From the NCBI GenBank assembly GCA_913057235.1, contig CAJXNI010000014.1, positions 1-64,000 of the forward strand: a DNA stretch of 64,000 bases, read 5' to 3'. The stretch comes from an uncultured Bacteroidota bacterium (lineage in GTDB: Bacteria; Bacteroidota; Bacteroidia; Flavobacteriales; Schleiferiaceae). The first letter of the stretch is position 1; the number at the start of each line of letters is the position of its first letter. The notes below the pieces were generated by a model that worked only from the letters and a program-made list of their open reading frames with translations, did not search any database and was not told where the DNA came from. Below are positions 43,859 to 53,218 of the stretch, one piece after another. Position numbers and translations under genes: made by a program.

Positions 43859-44781
43859 AAAAGACTAATTTTAAGCGCCAGCGAGAATACCACCATAGAA
43901 AGAATACCAGTGAGCATAATGAGCTTCAGCAAGGTGCTCAATTTCTTGAACTGGCCGGGGCTTTGCGCCCACCAGATTTTTACTAAAAAATAGAGCAGGG
44001 GTAGGTTCACAAAAACCAGTAGATAGGCCGCAGAAATGGTATCGCCCTGAGCGATGTAATAATTAAAAAAGCCTGTAAAAGCCAGTAGCACTGCTCCCAG
44101 TACAAATACTATGTAGCGGATGCCGGCCGGTTTAATAATTACCGCTAAGGTGCTAAAGCCCATAGCCGCATCGCCTTTGTGGTCTTCAGCATCTTTAACC
44201 AGTTCACGCATAAAGTTGAGGTAAAAGGCAAAAAGGCTATAGCCTACAATCACTTTTAAAACCTGATACATGAGGGGAGCATTTTCACTGGTAGCTACTG
44301 GTAAGAGATCAAAAACACCCACTAAAAAAACGGGCACAGCAGTTAGCAGAGACACCAGCAAATTGCCTAATACCGCTCGCTTTTTAAAGTCAATGGCGTA
44401 GAGGTAAAGCAGGGCCGCGGCAATAATGGGTATAAAGCCCAAACTGCTTAATTCTACGTGCTGGGCTAAAATGTACCCGCTTACACAAGCCACTACGTTA
44501 AAGCCTAAAAACCAATACCAGGCGGTTTCTTCTTTTATTTTAGCGCCAATAAGCAGCCGCTGGGGCTTATTCAAGGCATCATTTTTTTGATCGTAAATGT
44601 CGTTTATGATGTAGCCGGCAGCCGCTAAACACACTGAGCATAAGACTCCTAAGAAATAATAAAAGTGATTTAGGGCATGGGGTATGCCTAAAAATTCAAT
44701 GATTGAAAATCGCAAAAGGTATTGCACTAAGGCAATCATGACCAGATTGGGCCAACGAATTAATTTAAGAAGGGTTACCAT
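43855..44781 (-). CDS. UbiA-family prenyltransferase
   Basis: 308 residues, eight or nine membrane helices. Both Asp-rich motifs are present: INDIYDQKNDALNKPQR (about 60-76) and LVKDAEDHKGDAAMGFSTL (about 190-208). In Bacteroidota this position is usually named geranylgeranylglycerol-phosphate geranylgeranyltransferase, but the acceptor here cannot be read from sequence. Overlaps kdsC by 7 bases and maf by 4. Confidence 0.88.
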   Translation of the reverse strand: MVTLLKLIRWPNLVMIALVQYLLRFSIIEFLGIPHALNHFYYFLGVLCSVCLAAAGYIINDIYDQKNDALNKPQRLLIGAKIKEETAWYWFLGFNVVACVSGYILAQHVELSSLGFIPIIAAALLYLYAIDFKKRAVLGNLLVSLLTAVPVFLVGVFDLLPVATSENAPLMYQVLKVIVGYSLFAFYLNFMRELVKDAEDHKGDAAMGFSTLAVIIKPAGIRYIVFVLGAVLLAFTGFFNYYIAQGDTISAAYLLVFVNLPLLYFLVKIWWAQSPGQFKKLSTLLKLIMLTGILSMVVFSLALKISLL

Positions 44782-45308
44782 GCAAAATCGTCATCAAGCA
44801 TCCAGTTATCTTGAAGCTTTAAGGTTTGTTCAATAATATCTCTAACGCAACCTTCCCCACCGTTGGTATGCGAAACATAATCGGCCAGGGCTCTAATTTC
44901 TGGAACGGCATTTTTAGGGGCACAGGCTACACCCGCTTTTTGCATTACCGGATAGTCAGGAATATCATCACCCATGTAAAGAATATTTTCAGCTTGCAGG
45001 TTTTGGTGTTCGTAAACTGCCAAAAAATCTTCCCATGAATCGGTTTTATGGCTGGCGCCCATGTAAATATCGGTAAGGCCTAAACGTTGTAAAGAAGCCT
45101 TTACCCCCGGGCAACGGCCCCCCGAAATTACGGCCACCACGTAGCCCTTTTTTATGGCCAGCTGCATGGCGTAGCCGTCTTTGCTGTTAAGGTTACGAAT
45201 GGGTGCACCGTCTGGGCCAATTTGAAAGCTGCCGGTGGTGAGCACTCCGTCAATATCAAACACAAAGGCTTTAATGTGGTGCAGGAGTTCTTTATAATTT
45301 TTTTTCAT
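44775..45308 (-). CDS. kdsC: KdsC-like HAD phosphatase (KDO 8-phosphate phosphatase)
   Basis: 177 residues of the cap-less C0 HAD type. The nucleophile loop is FVFDIDGVLTTG (about 14-25), motif II is VISGGRC, and the metal-binding loop is YMGDDIPDYPVMQKAG (about 118-133). It matches KdsC, which dephosphorylates KDO-8-P in lipopolysaccharide synthesis. Overlaps DUF2520 by 17 bases. Confidence 0.9.
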   Translation of the reverse strand: MKKNYKELLHHIKAFVFDIDGVLTTGSFQIGPDGAPIRNLNSKDGYAMQLAIKKGYVVAVISGGRCPGVKASLQRLGLTDIYMGASHKTDSWEDFLAVYEHQNLQAENILYMGDDIPDYPVMQKAGVACAPKNAVPEIRALADYVSHTNGGEGCVRDIIEQTLKLQDNWMLDDDFAW

Positions 45309-46035
45309 GTTTCTTCTGAATGCTTTCGGTTAAAAGGTTGTACAGCGCCAAGGTTTCCGGGTCTTTAAGTTTGGCACGATGAGCTGCCAGGGTGCTTTCG
45401 TCACCACGAACGGCAGGTCCCGTTTGCAACTGAGCCGGATCAAAATTGCCTAAGTTTTCTACCGCCTGCTGTAGAAGCGGTTTCAGTAAGCTAAAGTCTA
45501 AACCCTGGCTATGACACACGGCATAGGCTTGGCTAAAAAGGTGATTGCTAAAATTATGCGCCAGCACGGCAGCCAGGTGCAAATAGGGGCGTTGGCTGCT
45601 GCTTACCCGGTAGTGTTTACCGCCAAAAGCCCCAACTACCGCTTCTAATTGGCTTAAGTCTTCTGGCCGTTTGGCTTCTAAACAAAAAGGCACCTTCTGC
45701 AGGGGGGTACGCGCATCAGCCGTAAGGCTCATTAATGGATAAAAAATGGCCGGGTGGGGGTGTTTTTCGGCCAAAGCCGAAAGCGCTACACTGCCCGAGG
45801 TGTGGGCCAAAATACCTTGTAATGCAGGTAAACCCTGGCTTACGGTTGCCACAGCCTCATCGGCTACAGCCAATAAGGTAAGGGAGGTGGTTTCTTCAAA
45901 CGCACTCAGTGGCTTCTCTTGGGGCGTTTTGGGATTACGCGCCCACTGAGCTACTTGCCAGCCATTCTTGGTAAAAGCCTTTACCAGGAAATTAGCAGCT
46001 TTCCCGTTTCCAATAAGGGCAATTTCCTTGAGCAT
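45292..46035 (-). CDS. Rossmann-fold DUF2520 protein
   Basis: 247 residues. N-terminal NAD(P)-type fold (IALIGNGKAANFLVKAF, about 5-21; VADEAV) and C-terminal helical DUF2520 domain (about 125-245, HLAAVLAHNFSNHLFSQA, TGPAVRGDESTLAAH). Resembles ketopantoate/pyrroline-carboxylate reductase-like enzymes; the substrate is unknown. First gene of the kdsC-ubiA-maf run. A full promoter lies only 5 bases from its ATG, so its mRNA is probably leaderless. Confidence 0.88.
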   Translation of the reverse strand: MLKEIALIGNGKAANFLVKAFTKNGWQVAQWARNPKTPQEKPLSAFEETTSLTLLAVADEAVATVSQGLPALQGILAHTSGSVALSALAEKHPHPAIFYPLMSLTADARTPLQKVPFCLEAKRPEDLSQLEAVVGAFGGKHYRVSSSQRPYLHLAAVLAHNFSNHLFSQAYAVCHSQGLDFSLLKPLLQQAVENLGNFDPAQLQTGPAVRGDESTLAAHRAKLKDPETLALYNLLTESIQKKHEKKL

Positions 46036-46040
46036 AGCCG

Positions 46041-46072
46041 CAAAAGTAGCTATTTACAGTGGTGCGGGTCAA
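46041..46072 (-). promoter_or_regulatory. Promoter predicting a leaderless DUF2520 mRNA
   Basis: Minus strand: TTG (46070-46072), 21 bases, TACTTTTG (46041-46048, exact TAnnTTTG). Five bases separate it from the ATG (46033-46035), where transcription would begin. Confidence 0.7.
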
Positions 46073-46126
46073 TGTTAATTCAATTGGGTATTAATGGCTA
46101 TATTTCGCCATTACTAATCCAGTTGT

Positions 46127-48058
46127 ATGCGCTACGCTTTCTCTTTTTTGGCTCTTCTTTTTTTCATTATATCCTTGAGTTTTTCGGCCCAAGCCGCCCA
46201 TCTTATTGGGGGCGATATTAGCTATACCTGTATGGGTAATAATCTCTACAGCGTTAAATTGAGAATGTATCGAGATTGCAACGGAGGCGGTGCCGCCTTT
46301 GACAATGTGGCGCAGGTGGCCGTGTATGACGCCAATAATTCATTAATCAATACCTTAAGCATGCAGGTAGGGCCAATCACCTCTGTGAGTAATCGCTTTC
46401 AAACCGATCCTTGCATTACCGTTCCCCCCGGTCTGTGTGTTGAATATACCGAGTATGAAGACACCATAACCTTGCCGCCTTTAGCCGGAGGCTATCTTTT
46501 AGTGCACCAGCGCTGCTGCCGCAACGCCAACATTAATAATGTGGCCAATTCCGGTACTTTGGGCAATACCTATTCCATTAGTATACCTTCGCAGGATACT
46601 TCTTGTAATAACTCTGTACAGTTTGATGGAGATATAGAGCTCTTAAGTTGTGTGGGCTTTCCCATAGATATTCCAGTAAACACTACTGAGCTAGATGGCG
46701 ACTCGGTAAGTTATCAGCTTTGCCAAATATTTGATGGTGGGGGCCAAGGTGGAGGCGCTAATTGCAGTTCAATTATTCCCATGCCCCCGTGCCCGCCTCC
46801 CTTTCAGGCCATTAATTTTCAGGCACCCAATAGTTTTAGCAACCCTATACCGGCCTCACCGGCTTTTACCATAGACTCGGTGACGGGTATGCTTAGCGGC
46901 ACGCCTACTCAAGCAGGAAACTACGTGTTAGGCATCTGCGTATCAGAATGGCGCAATGGCCAGCTCCTGAGCACCACCCGGCTTGATTATCAGTTGGCCG
47001 TTACTACCTGTGTGAAGTCAGTGATTAGCGACATGGTTACCCAAGCTGAAAACCCACAGATTAATTGCAATGGCCTAACCTTGGACTTTGAGTCAGAGTC
47101 TATTAATGCCAGTACCTTAAAATGGGATTTTGGTGATACGGCCACCGCAGCTGATACCGCAACCGGCATTACCCCTTCCTACACCTTTCCCGCGCCTGGT
47201 GACTATACCGTTACCTTAATTGCCAACCCGCGGCTTACTTGTAGTGATACCACCACCTCTGTTTTTAGGGTGTACCCCGAGGTTAATCCACGGTTTTTAT
47301 ACGATGGAGTACTCTGTTATGAAGCCAATGAAATTGATTTTTCGCCTCAGGGAAATTACCCTGCCGGCAGCACCTTTAGCTGGGATTTTGGCCCTGATGC
47401 CATTCCCAATAACAGCACTGATATCAACCCTACCGGTATTGTGTACACCCAACCAGGTGAGAAAACCATTAACCTTAAGGTGAGCTGGGCCAGCTGTGAA
47501 GAAAGCGTAACCGATACCATAAATGTACGTGCTTACACCTTAACCGTAGACGCAGGCCCTGATACCTTAATAGATCGGGGGGAGACCGTATTTTTGGAAG
47601 CCAGTGCGGGATTAGAACATTACTGGTTTGCCAATTTACCGGTAGAGTTTAACAGTCGTTTCAGCCGCAAAATCAGCAGTCAATTATTACCCAATCAAGA
47701 TTCTGTGATGTTTTACGTGCGGGTGCGAGACGCACAGGGCTGTGAGGGTTTAGACTCTGTTTTGGTAAAGGTGCGACCCGCAGACCTTAGCGAAGTAGAT
47801 AATTTCATTAGCCCCAATGGGGATGGCTTCAATGAATTTTTTGACCTGAGCGATATTAACCCCAGCGGTAACTGTGCCTTTACGGTTTTAAACCGATGGG
47901 GCGCTGTAGTGTATGAGGTAAATCGCTATGCCAATGACTGGACCGGTGTAAATCAAAGCGGTACAGCCTTACCCGATGGCACCTATTACTGGGTGTTAAA
48001 ATGCGGTTTTGAGGTTACTGGTACCGGGCCTATCACCATTTTGCGCAATGAGCGCTAG
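46127..48058 (+). CDS. Secreted PKD protein with T9SS type B C-terminal domain
   Basis: 643 residues. A signal peptide (to about residue 24, FSAQAA) precedes an HLIGGDISYTCMGNNLYSVKLRMYRDCNGG start that is common to a family of Bacteroidota surface proteins with paired Cys (RCCRNANINN). Two PKD-like domains follow (about 320-385, LKWDFGDTA, TFPAPGDYTVTLIA; and 400-465, FSWDFGPDA). The last 85 residues form a type B sorting domain (SPNGDGFNEFFDL, VLNRWGAVVYE, LPDGTYYWVL). It is exported by T9SS; probably adhesive. Unlike the 25881 gene it has no adjacent PorP/SprF partner. Confidence 0.9.
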   Translation: MRYAFSFLALLFFIISLSFSAQAAHLIGGDISYTCMGNNLYSVKLRMYRDCNGGGAAFDNVAQVAVYDANNSLINTLSMQVGPITSVSNRFQTDPCITVPPGLCVEYTEYEDTITLPPLAGGYLLVHQRCCRNANINNVANSGTLGNTYSISIPSQDTSCNNSVQFDGDIELLSCVGFPIDIPVNTTELDGDSVSYQLCQIFDGGGQGGGANCSSIIPMPPCPPPFQAINFQAPNSFSNPIPASPAFTIDSVTGMLSGTPTQAGNYVLGICVSEWRNGQLLSTTRLDYQLAVTTCVKSVISDMVTQAENPQINCNGLTLDFESESINASTLKWDFGDTATAADTATGITPSYTFPAPGDYTVTLIANPRLTCSDTTTSVFRVYPEVNPRFLYDGVLCYEANEIDFSPQGNYPAGSTFSWDFGPDAIPNNSTDINPTGIVYTQPGEKTINLKVSWASCEESVTDTINVRAYTLTVDAGPDTLIDRGETVFLEASAGLEHYWFANLPVEFNSRFSRKISSQLLPNQDSVMFYVRVRDAQGCEGLDSVLVKVRPADLSEVDNFISPNGDGFNEFFDLSDINPSGNCAFTVLNRWGAVVYEVNRYANDWTGVNQSGTALPDGTYYWVLKCGFEVTGTGPITILRNER

Positions 48059-48084
48059 CGTCTATTTCAATAGCCCGTTCTAAA

Positions 48085-48107
48085 AAAGAATTATTGCCTA
48101 ATTCTTT
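48085..48107. terminator. AT-rich hairpin between convergent genes
   Basis: AAAGAATTA (48085-48093), loop TTGCC, TAATTCTTT (48099-48107): a perfect 9-bp stem with A- and T-rich flanks. It overlaps the ccmF stop codon and could end both transcripts weakly. Confidence 0.45.
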
Positions 48108-50514
48108 GGTACACGGCTAATCCTGTGCCTACTACCATTAAAATGCAGCCCACCCATAGTATGTTGATCAGAGGAAAAACAATCGCTTTCATCACGATAA
48201 AAGGCTTTTCGTTTTCGTCCAGCTTGGTCCAGGCTTTCAACTTCACTTTTTTGTTATCGGGGTTTACTTCGGCAAACCTGAATTTAAAACCAGCATCCTC
48301 TAAAAAGGCATCGGTATGGGAGAGCACATCGCCCTCTAGCTCGTAGGTAGGTCTTATTTCATATTCAAGCCCCATTACGTTAATAACACGGGCTACCATG
48401 GTAAGGGTAAGCTTTTCAACGTTGCCGTTCTCTTCATTCATACCCAAGTTCACCTTCAGGCTATCCATAATTACAAAGTGATTGCGGTACACCGCTGAAT
48501 CACCTACGCCTAGTTCTACTTCTACCTCCTTGCCATAGCCATCTGGGGTGCGGGGCTCCAGGTAAGAAGAGTACGTAACGTGGGTATAAATATCGTGGTC
48601 CAAATAGTGCTTGGTATCCGGATTAGGCGTGGTGCCCATATCATCCGTAACTTGCAAGAAGGGCTCCAGCTGGAACAATCTTTCTTCGGCTTGAGCCGGA
48701 TCTTGCGCGTAATAGCTTACCTGGTAATACTGCTTATCTCCATCTTCACGCATTCCGGTGAAAACCGCGTTAAAACCACCTAGCTTAATGGTGTCATTAA
48801 GGTCCATCAAGGCATTTTCATTGGAGGGAAGGTCTTCACTTAAAAAAACATCACTTTGACTAATCACGGTTTTTCGGGCATTTGAAATTAATGCGCCTAC
48901 CATAATTAGAGCAAAACCAATGTGCGCTACTGAGCTTCCGCTGAAAGAGAGTTTACCTTTACCCATAACCAGCCAAAAATCTAAGTTGCTAACGGTGGCA
49001 AAAACGCCCGTGAATAGTAGGGCCAGGTAAATGGGGTCGCGCCAAAAATCATAAAGTTGAGCCAGGGTAGCGGTTACCAACAGGCTTATAATTAATGAGC
49101 GGGTTATGGTTTTCCAGAAGCGCTTGTTATTGGTTTTACCGTAGGTTAGAAATTGCCCTACCGCAATTAAAAGGGTAATAACAATGGCAAAAGGCACCTG
49201 AAAAGAATTGTAATGGTCAATAGCATCCAGGGGCGGTGCCATTTTATCATCCATCAAAGGTATCCAGCCTTCAGGGCCAAAGAGACTGTTAAAGACTGGA
49301 ATAGAGGTACTAAAAATTATCTGGAAAGCCGAGATCAGGAGTACCAGGCTACCAATAAACATCCAAAACTCACGGCTGCTCAAGCTTTCTTCGGTTTTAC
49401 CCTTAGGCATTTTAGGATAGCGAATAATGAAAATACCCAAGGCTATAATTACAAAGAAAAGCAGATAGACAAGCAACTGTCCACTTAGGCCTAAATCCAC
49501 AAAAGAGTGTACGGAGGAGTCGCCTAAAACCCCACTACGGGTTAAAAATGTAGAGTATAAAATGAGCAAGAAAGAAATGAGAGCCATAAAAAACGCAGCT
49601 GCCAAACCCGTGCGTTTATTGCGGTAAATTAAGAGTAAGTGACCGGCTCCGGCTATGGTAATCCAAGGCACCAGAGAGGAGTTTTCAACCGGGTCCCAGG
49701 CCCAAAAACCGCCAAAACTCAAAGCTTCATAGGCCCAGGCGCCTCCCATTAAAATACCTAAACCCAATATGCCAATACTAAAGAAGGTCCAAGGTAAGGC
49801 TGGTTTTACCCAGCTTTTAAAATCTTTGGTGAATAAAGCGGCCAAGGCGTAGGCAAAAGGTACTAGGGTAGAAGCAAAGCCTAGAAATAGAGTAGGTGGA
49901 TGAATGGTCATCCAGTAGTTTTGCAGCAGGGGGTTGAGGCCGCTTCCGTCTTGAAAGGCCGGGAACATCTCCAGGTAATTCGGGAACTCGGTCCACGGAA
50001 GTGCCGCATTCTCAGCCATATTGCGCATGAGTACAAATGGGCTACTACCAATTTTAAGGTCAAAGGGGTAGATGCCTAAAATCATGGAGGCTAAGAAGGC
50101 TTGCACCAGCGCAAAAACAATCATGGTGGGCGCCTCCCATTTTTTAGCGGTAAGCATCAAAATACAGCCCAGCACCACGTGCCAAAAAAGCCAAAGAATG
50201 AAACTTCCCTCTTGGCCTTCCCAAAAAGCCGAAAACACATAACGCAAAGGCAGGTCTAAGGAGGAATGTTTCCAGACGTAGTCGTATTCAAAATAATGGC
50301 TAAGCAGAAGGTAAAAGAGGGTGAGCACAATACCAACCACACTGGCTGTGTGCGCTAAAAAAGAGCCCCGTGCTACTTTTTTATAAGCGCTTTCTTCCTT
50401 TTTATGAAAAAAGAAATAGGCCAAAGCCGAAATGATGGCCGTACTAAAAGCTAAGCTCACCATAAACCTCCCTACCAAGCCGGGCAAGGTGTGTTCACCA
50501 ACATATTCAATCAT
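48091..50514 (-). CDS. ccmF: CcmF-like heme lyase (cytochrome c assembly)
   Basis: 807 residues. N-terminal two-thirds has about 15 membrane helices with the heme-handling WWD-type motif FGGFWAWDPVENSSLVPW (about 270-287) and flanking His (NYWMTIHPPTLFLGF). The C-terminal region (about 560-790) is a large extracytoplasmic beta domain with a final membrane helix. CcmF ligates heme from CcmE to apocytochromes at the periplasmic face. It ends the ccmBCDEF run, 65 bases after ccmE. Confidence 0.93.
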   Translation of the reverse strand: MIEYVGEHTLPGLVGRFMVSLAFSTAIISALAYFFFHKKEESAYKKVARGSFLAHTASVVGIVLTLFYLLLSHYFEYDYVWKHSSLDLPLRYVFSAFWEGQEGSFILWLFWHVVLGCILMLTAKKWEAPTMIVFALVQAFLASMILGIYPFDLKIGSSPFVLMRNMAENAALPWTEFPNYLEMFPAFQDGSGLNPLLQNYWMTIHPPTLFLGFASTLVPFAYALAALFTKDFKSWVKPALPWTFFSIGILGLGILMGGAWAYEALSFGGFWAWDPVENSSLVPWITIAGAGHLLLIYRNKRTGLAAAFFMALISFLLILYSTFLTRSGVLGDSSVHSFVDLGLSGQLLVYLLFFVIIALGIFIIRYPKMPKGKTEESLSSREFWMFIGSLVLLISAFQIIFSTSIPVFNSLFGPEGWIPLMDDKMAPPLDAIDHYNSFQVPFAIVITLLIAVGQFLTYGKTNNKRFWKTITRSLIISLLVTATLAQLYDFWRDPIYLALLFTGVFATVSNLDFWLVMGKGKLSFSGSSVAHIGFALIMVGALISNARKTVISQSDVFLSEDLPSNENALMDLNDTIKLGGFNAVFTGMREDGDKQYYQVSYYAQDPAQAEERLFQLEPFLQVTDDMGTTPNPDTKHYLDHDIYTHVTYSSYLEPRTPDGYGKEVEVELGVGDSAVYRNHFVIMDSLKVNLGMNEENGNVEKLTLTMVARVINVMGLEYEIRPTYELEGDVLSHTDAFLEDAGFKFRFAEVNPDNKKVKLKAWTKLDENEKPFIVMKAIVFPLINILWVGCILMVVGTGLAVYQRIRQ

Positions 50515-50579
50515 TCAAAAAAATCTTTTAGAATTTTAGGGCCTCAGCGCTAGTTAAAACTTAAAATTTGTGCACGCCA

Positions 50580-50972
50580 TTAATAAGTATCGTAACCGGC
50601 CATTTGATTTTGCTCATTGTACTTAGAGGGGCATTTCATGAGAATTTCTTCAGCAATAAAGGCCGTGTCATTCGCATAGCCTTTCATGGTAATTTCCTCA
50701 CTGCGTTCAAAATCCTGAGGCTTAGGCTGGTTGTAGACTACCTTGCGTTTAAGCCCTTCTTTATCTATGGCCGTAAATTCAAAAATACTGGCCCGGGCGT
50801 TATAATTCATAGGAGCCTCTTTGTCTAGGTAGCCAATTACGGTATACTTGGTGCCGGGGTTTTCCTGGGCCCGATCAAATCCAACGTAAGTAGAAGCATC
50901 ATTTATAGTAACCATAATAGCGCCTATGGCCACTGCAATTACCACAACTATAGCAATATGGGTGCGTTTCAT
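50580..50972 (-). CDS. ccmE: CcmE heme chaperone with CxxxY heme site
   Basis: 130 residues: a membrane anchor (about 6-22) and an OB-fold periplasmic domain. The heme-attachment site usually reads HxxxY; here it is C114-P-S-K-Y118, the Cys variant known from some other bacteria and archaea. It carries heme from CcmB/C/D to CcmF. It overlaps ccmD by 4 bases. Confidence 0.93.
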   Translation of the reverse strand: MKRTHIAIVVVIAVAIGAIMVTINDASTYVGFDRAQENPGTKYTVIGYLDKEAPMNYNARASIFEFTAIDKEGLKRKVVYNQPKPQDFERSEEITMKGYANDTAFIAEEILMKCPSKYNEQNQMAGYDTY

Positions 50973-51184
50973 TTTTGATTCTTTTCCATTTTAGAAATCT
51001 TACGGTCTAAATTGATGAGATAGATTACTACGCCAATAAAGATGATAACCATTATAAGCACTACCACATAAATTTTACCACTGGCACGCAGTTCATCGGC
51101 CATTTCTACTGCTGGCATCTGCGCCAGTATGGTGTCTGCAAAAACTAGGCAAAAAGTGAACAGTGCGGTGAATTTTTTAAGCAT
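50969..51184 (-). CDS. ccmD: CcmD-like small membrane protein
   Basis: 71 residues from ATG 51184 (a TTG lies two codons upstream). It has a signal-like first helix (LFTFCLVFADTILAQ), a short periplasmic segment and one transmembrane helix (about 42-60) with a charged tail (DRKISKMEKNQK). It is assigned by position between ccmC and ccmE and by size; CcmD helps release holo-CcmE from CcmC. It overlaps ccmC by 8 bases. Confidence 0.8.
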   Translation of the reverse strand: MLKKFTALFTFCLVFADTILAQMPAVEMADELRASGKIYVVVLIMVIIFIGVVIYLINLDRKISKMEKNQK

Positions 51185-51836
51185 TAGCAATTAAATTTTT
51201 AACTCTTACACGTAAGTTGGTGATCCACACGCCCATAAGTATCCATCCTACCACGGCACTGTAAAAAACCGGCCGCATGTTGCTATCTAAATCGTACTTA
51301 TTAAAGCCGGGGTTGCCACCGTTACCGGGATGTAGGCTGTCTGTCATTCGCGGTAAAATGCCAATAAATACAATCATCATTACAAAAGCGAAAATATTGT
51401 AAACCCCGGCCAGCCTTCCTTTTTTTTGGGGGTCTTCAACAGAATTGCGGAGAACAAAATAGGCCAGGTAAATAAGCATGGTAACCGCAGTTCCGTTCAG
51501 CTTTGGATCATTCACCCAAAATGCGCCCCAGGTAAAGCGCGCCCAAATACTGCCTGTAATTAGGCCCAAGGTGGCCAGCAAGAAACCGGTTTTAGCCGCT
51601 TCATTGGCAATCAAATCACTTTTAGGCGAGCCTTGCCTTAGGTGTAGAATGCTAAAAATAAGGCTACCCAGCATGAGTGCCACCATTGAAAACCACATGG
51701 GCACGTGGTAATAAAGTACGCGAATGGTTTCGTTTAGAATAGGGAGGGCTTGCACCTCTCCCAAAAGACCAAAAACAATGGAAATAATAATTAGAAAAAC
51801 GCCTAGAGCCTTCCACCAATGCCTTTTCATGCTCAT
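51177..51836 (-). CDS. ccmC: CcmC-like heme handling protein
   Basis: 219 residues with six membrane helices and the WWD-type motif FTWGAFWVNDPKLNG (about 108-122) bounded by His (YYHVPMW; DSLHPGNGG). It binds heme and hands it to CcmE. Two ATGs are possible (51836, 51830). It follows ccmB by 3 bases. Confidence 0.92.
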   Translation of the reverse strand: MSMKRHWWKALGVFLIIISIVFGLLGEVQALPILNETIRVLYYHVPMWFSMVALMLGSLIFSILHLRQGSPKSDLIANEAAKTGFLLATLGLITGSIWARFTWGAFWVNDPKLNGTAVTMLIYLAYFVLRNSVEDPQKKGRLAGVYNIFAFVMMIVFIGILPRMTDSLHPGNGGNPGFNKYDLDSNMRPVFYSAVVGWILMGVWITNLRVRVKNLIANA

Positions 51837-51839
51837 TTT

Positions 51840-52496
51840 TTAATCGCGCCAAAGGTACGGAAATAGTAGGAAGCTTAATAAAAAACACACCAAGGCAATC
51901 ATTGATAAAACCAATAGGAGAGGAGCATTTATTTCCCAGGAAAAACCAGTTAGCGCTCTTTGACTTACACGGCTTAAAGTGATAATTTGAGGGTACAATA
52001 AAGGTATGCTTAAAATGGTTGGTAGTGCCGGGTTGTTTCCGGCTTTGGCCGAAATACCCGCCACAAAGGTTAAAATGCTACTGAACCCTAAGGCCGCTAA
52101 AACCAGAATAAAAATAAATGCACCTGGGCTGGTCATATTTTGCCCCAAAAAGAAGATAAAAAGTAAGGTTGTAAAGAGCCCCACTAGGGTGAGGTATAAA
52201 AAGTTGTAGACAATTTTACCCAAAATGAGCACCTGCGGACTTACCATGCCAAAGTAAAGGAGAAACCGCTGCTCCGCTTCGTGATGAAAACTGCGGTAGG
52301 CGGCTTGCACGGCAGCAAAAATGAAAATCACCCAAAAGAATGAGTTCCAGGTTTCTACACTCATGGTACCGTTAAAAACTAGAAATGTGAGGTATACGGT
52401 ACTTAAAACATAAATCAGAATGGAAAAGTAACTTTGCCTTTGCTGCCATTCTAATTTAATATTTAGTTGGAGTAGTGATGTAATTTTGCCCAGCAC
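51840..52496 (-). CDS. ccmB: CcmB heme exporter subunit
   Basis: 218 residues, six membrane helices. The start LGKITSLLQLNIKLEWQQRQ matches the basic/aromatic N-terminus of flavobacterial CcmB, so the GTG at 52496 fits; no ATG would keep this region. CcmB is the membrane part of the CcmAB transporter; no ccmA gene is in the window. A promoter ends 4 bases upstream, predicting a leaderless mRNA beginning at GTG. Confidence 0.9.
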   Translation of the reverse strand: MLGKITSLLQLNIKLEWQQRQSYFSILIYVLSTVYLTFLVFNGTMSVETWNSFFWVIFIFAAVQAAYRSFHHEAEQRFLLYFGMVSPQVLILGKIVYNFLYLTLVGLFTTLLFIFFLGQNMTSPGAFIFILVLAALGFSSILTFVAGISAKAGNNPALPTILSIPLLYPQIITLSRVSQRALTGFSWEINAPLLLVLSMIALVCFLLSFLLFPYLWRD

Positions 52497-52500
52497 GCAG

Positions 52501-52533
52501 CAAAGATAATTATACCACCGCCAGTTAAACCAA
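52501..52533 (-). promoter_or_regulatory. Promoter of the ccmBCDEF operon, leaderless
   Basis: Minus strand: TTG (52531-52533), 22 bases, TATCTTTG (52501-52508, exact TAnnTTTG). Only 4 bases separate the element from the GTG start of ccmB. Confidence 0.7.
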
Positions 52534-52571
52534 GTGATTTAAAAAAGGTTACACTTTCAAAATTACATCCT

Positions 52572-53204
52572 ATGAAAAAAATAGTTCTTGCTCTCAGTAG
52601 CTTATCCCTATTAGTGGCTTGTCAAAATGGTACACCACAAAAACAGCAGACGGCAGAGCTTGATGCAAAAACGGAGCGCTTACCTTTGGAACCCAAAGAA
52701 ATCCCAGTAGACTTAAGTAATATGAAGACTTTACACGAATTCAGTAGCCAAACCCTAACCGGAGAGACCTTTGACTTCAGTACCCTCAAAGGCAAGCGTG
52801 TGTTAATTGTAAATACAGCCAGTGAATGTGGCTATACACCCCAATATGACCAACTTCAAGAACTTTATGATAATTACGGTGGTGAAAGCTTTACCATTGT
52901 AGGCTTCCCTAGTAATGACTTTGGCGGACAAGAACCTGGCTCTAATGAGGAGATTGCGGCCTTTTGTAAAAAGAACTTTGGTGTTACCTTTCCCATGATG
53001 GCCAAAACGCCCGTGAAAGGTAAAAATCAGCATCCGGTGTATGAGTGGCTCTGTAGTAAAGATCTAAATGGAATGGAAAATGCGGAGGTGAGCTGGAATT
53101 TCAATAAATTCTTGGTGAATGAAAAAGGCCAATGGGTAGCGCATTATCCCAGCAACGTAGGTCCCTTAAATGACCGTATCATCGCTTTTGCCGAAGGAAA
53201 TTAA
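52572..53204 (+). CDS. Glutathione peroxidase-family lipoprotein
   Basis: 210 residues. The lipobox Cys is C17 (VAC), so it is lipid-anchored, then a spacer to the GPx fold (about 55-208). The catalytic tetrad is recognisable: C86 in NTASECGYTP (Cys, not selenocysteine), Q120 in SNDFGGQEPG, W175 and N176 in SWNFNKFLV. Such Cys-type enzymes usually use thioredoxin or other thiols, not glutathione. Removes peroxides at the envelope. Divergent from ccmB. Confidence 0.92.
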   Translation: MKKIVLALSSLSLLVACQNGTPQKQQTAELDAKTERLPLEPKEIPVDLSNMKTLHEFSSQTLTGETFDFSTLKGKRVLIVNTASECGYTPQYDQLQELYDNYGGESFTIVGFPSNDFGGQEPGSNEEIAAFCKKNFGVTFPMMAKTPVKGKNQHPVYEWLCSKDLNGMENAEVSWNFNKFLVNEKGQWVAHYPSNVGPLNDRIIAFAEGN

Positions 53205-53218
53205 ATAGAGTCTCGCTC

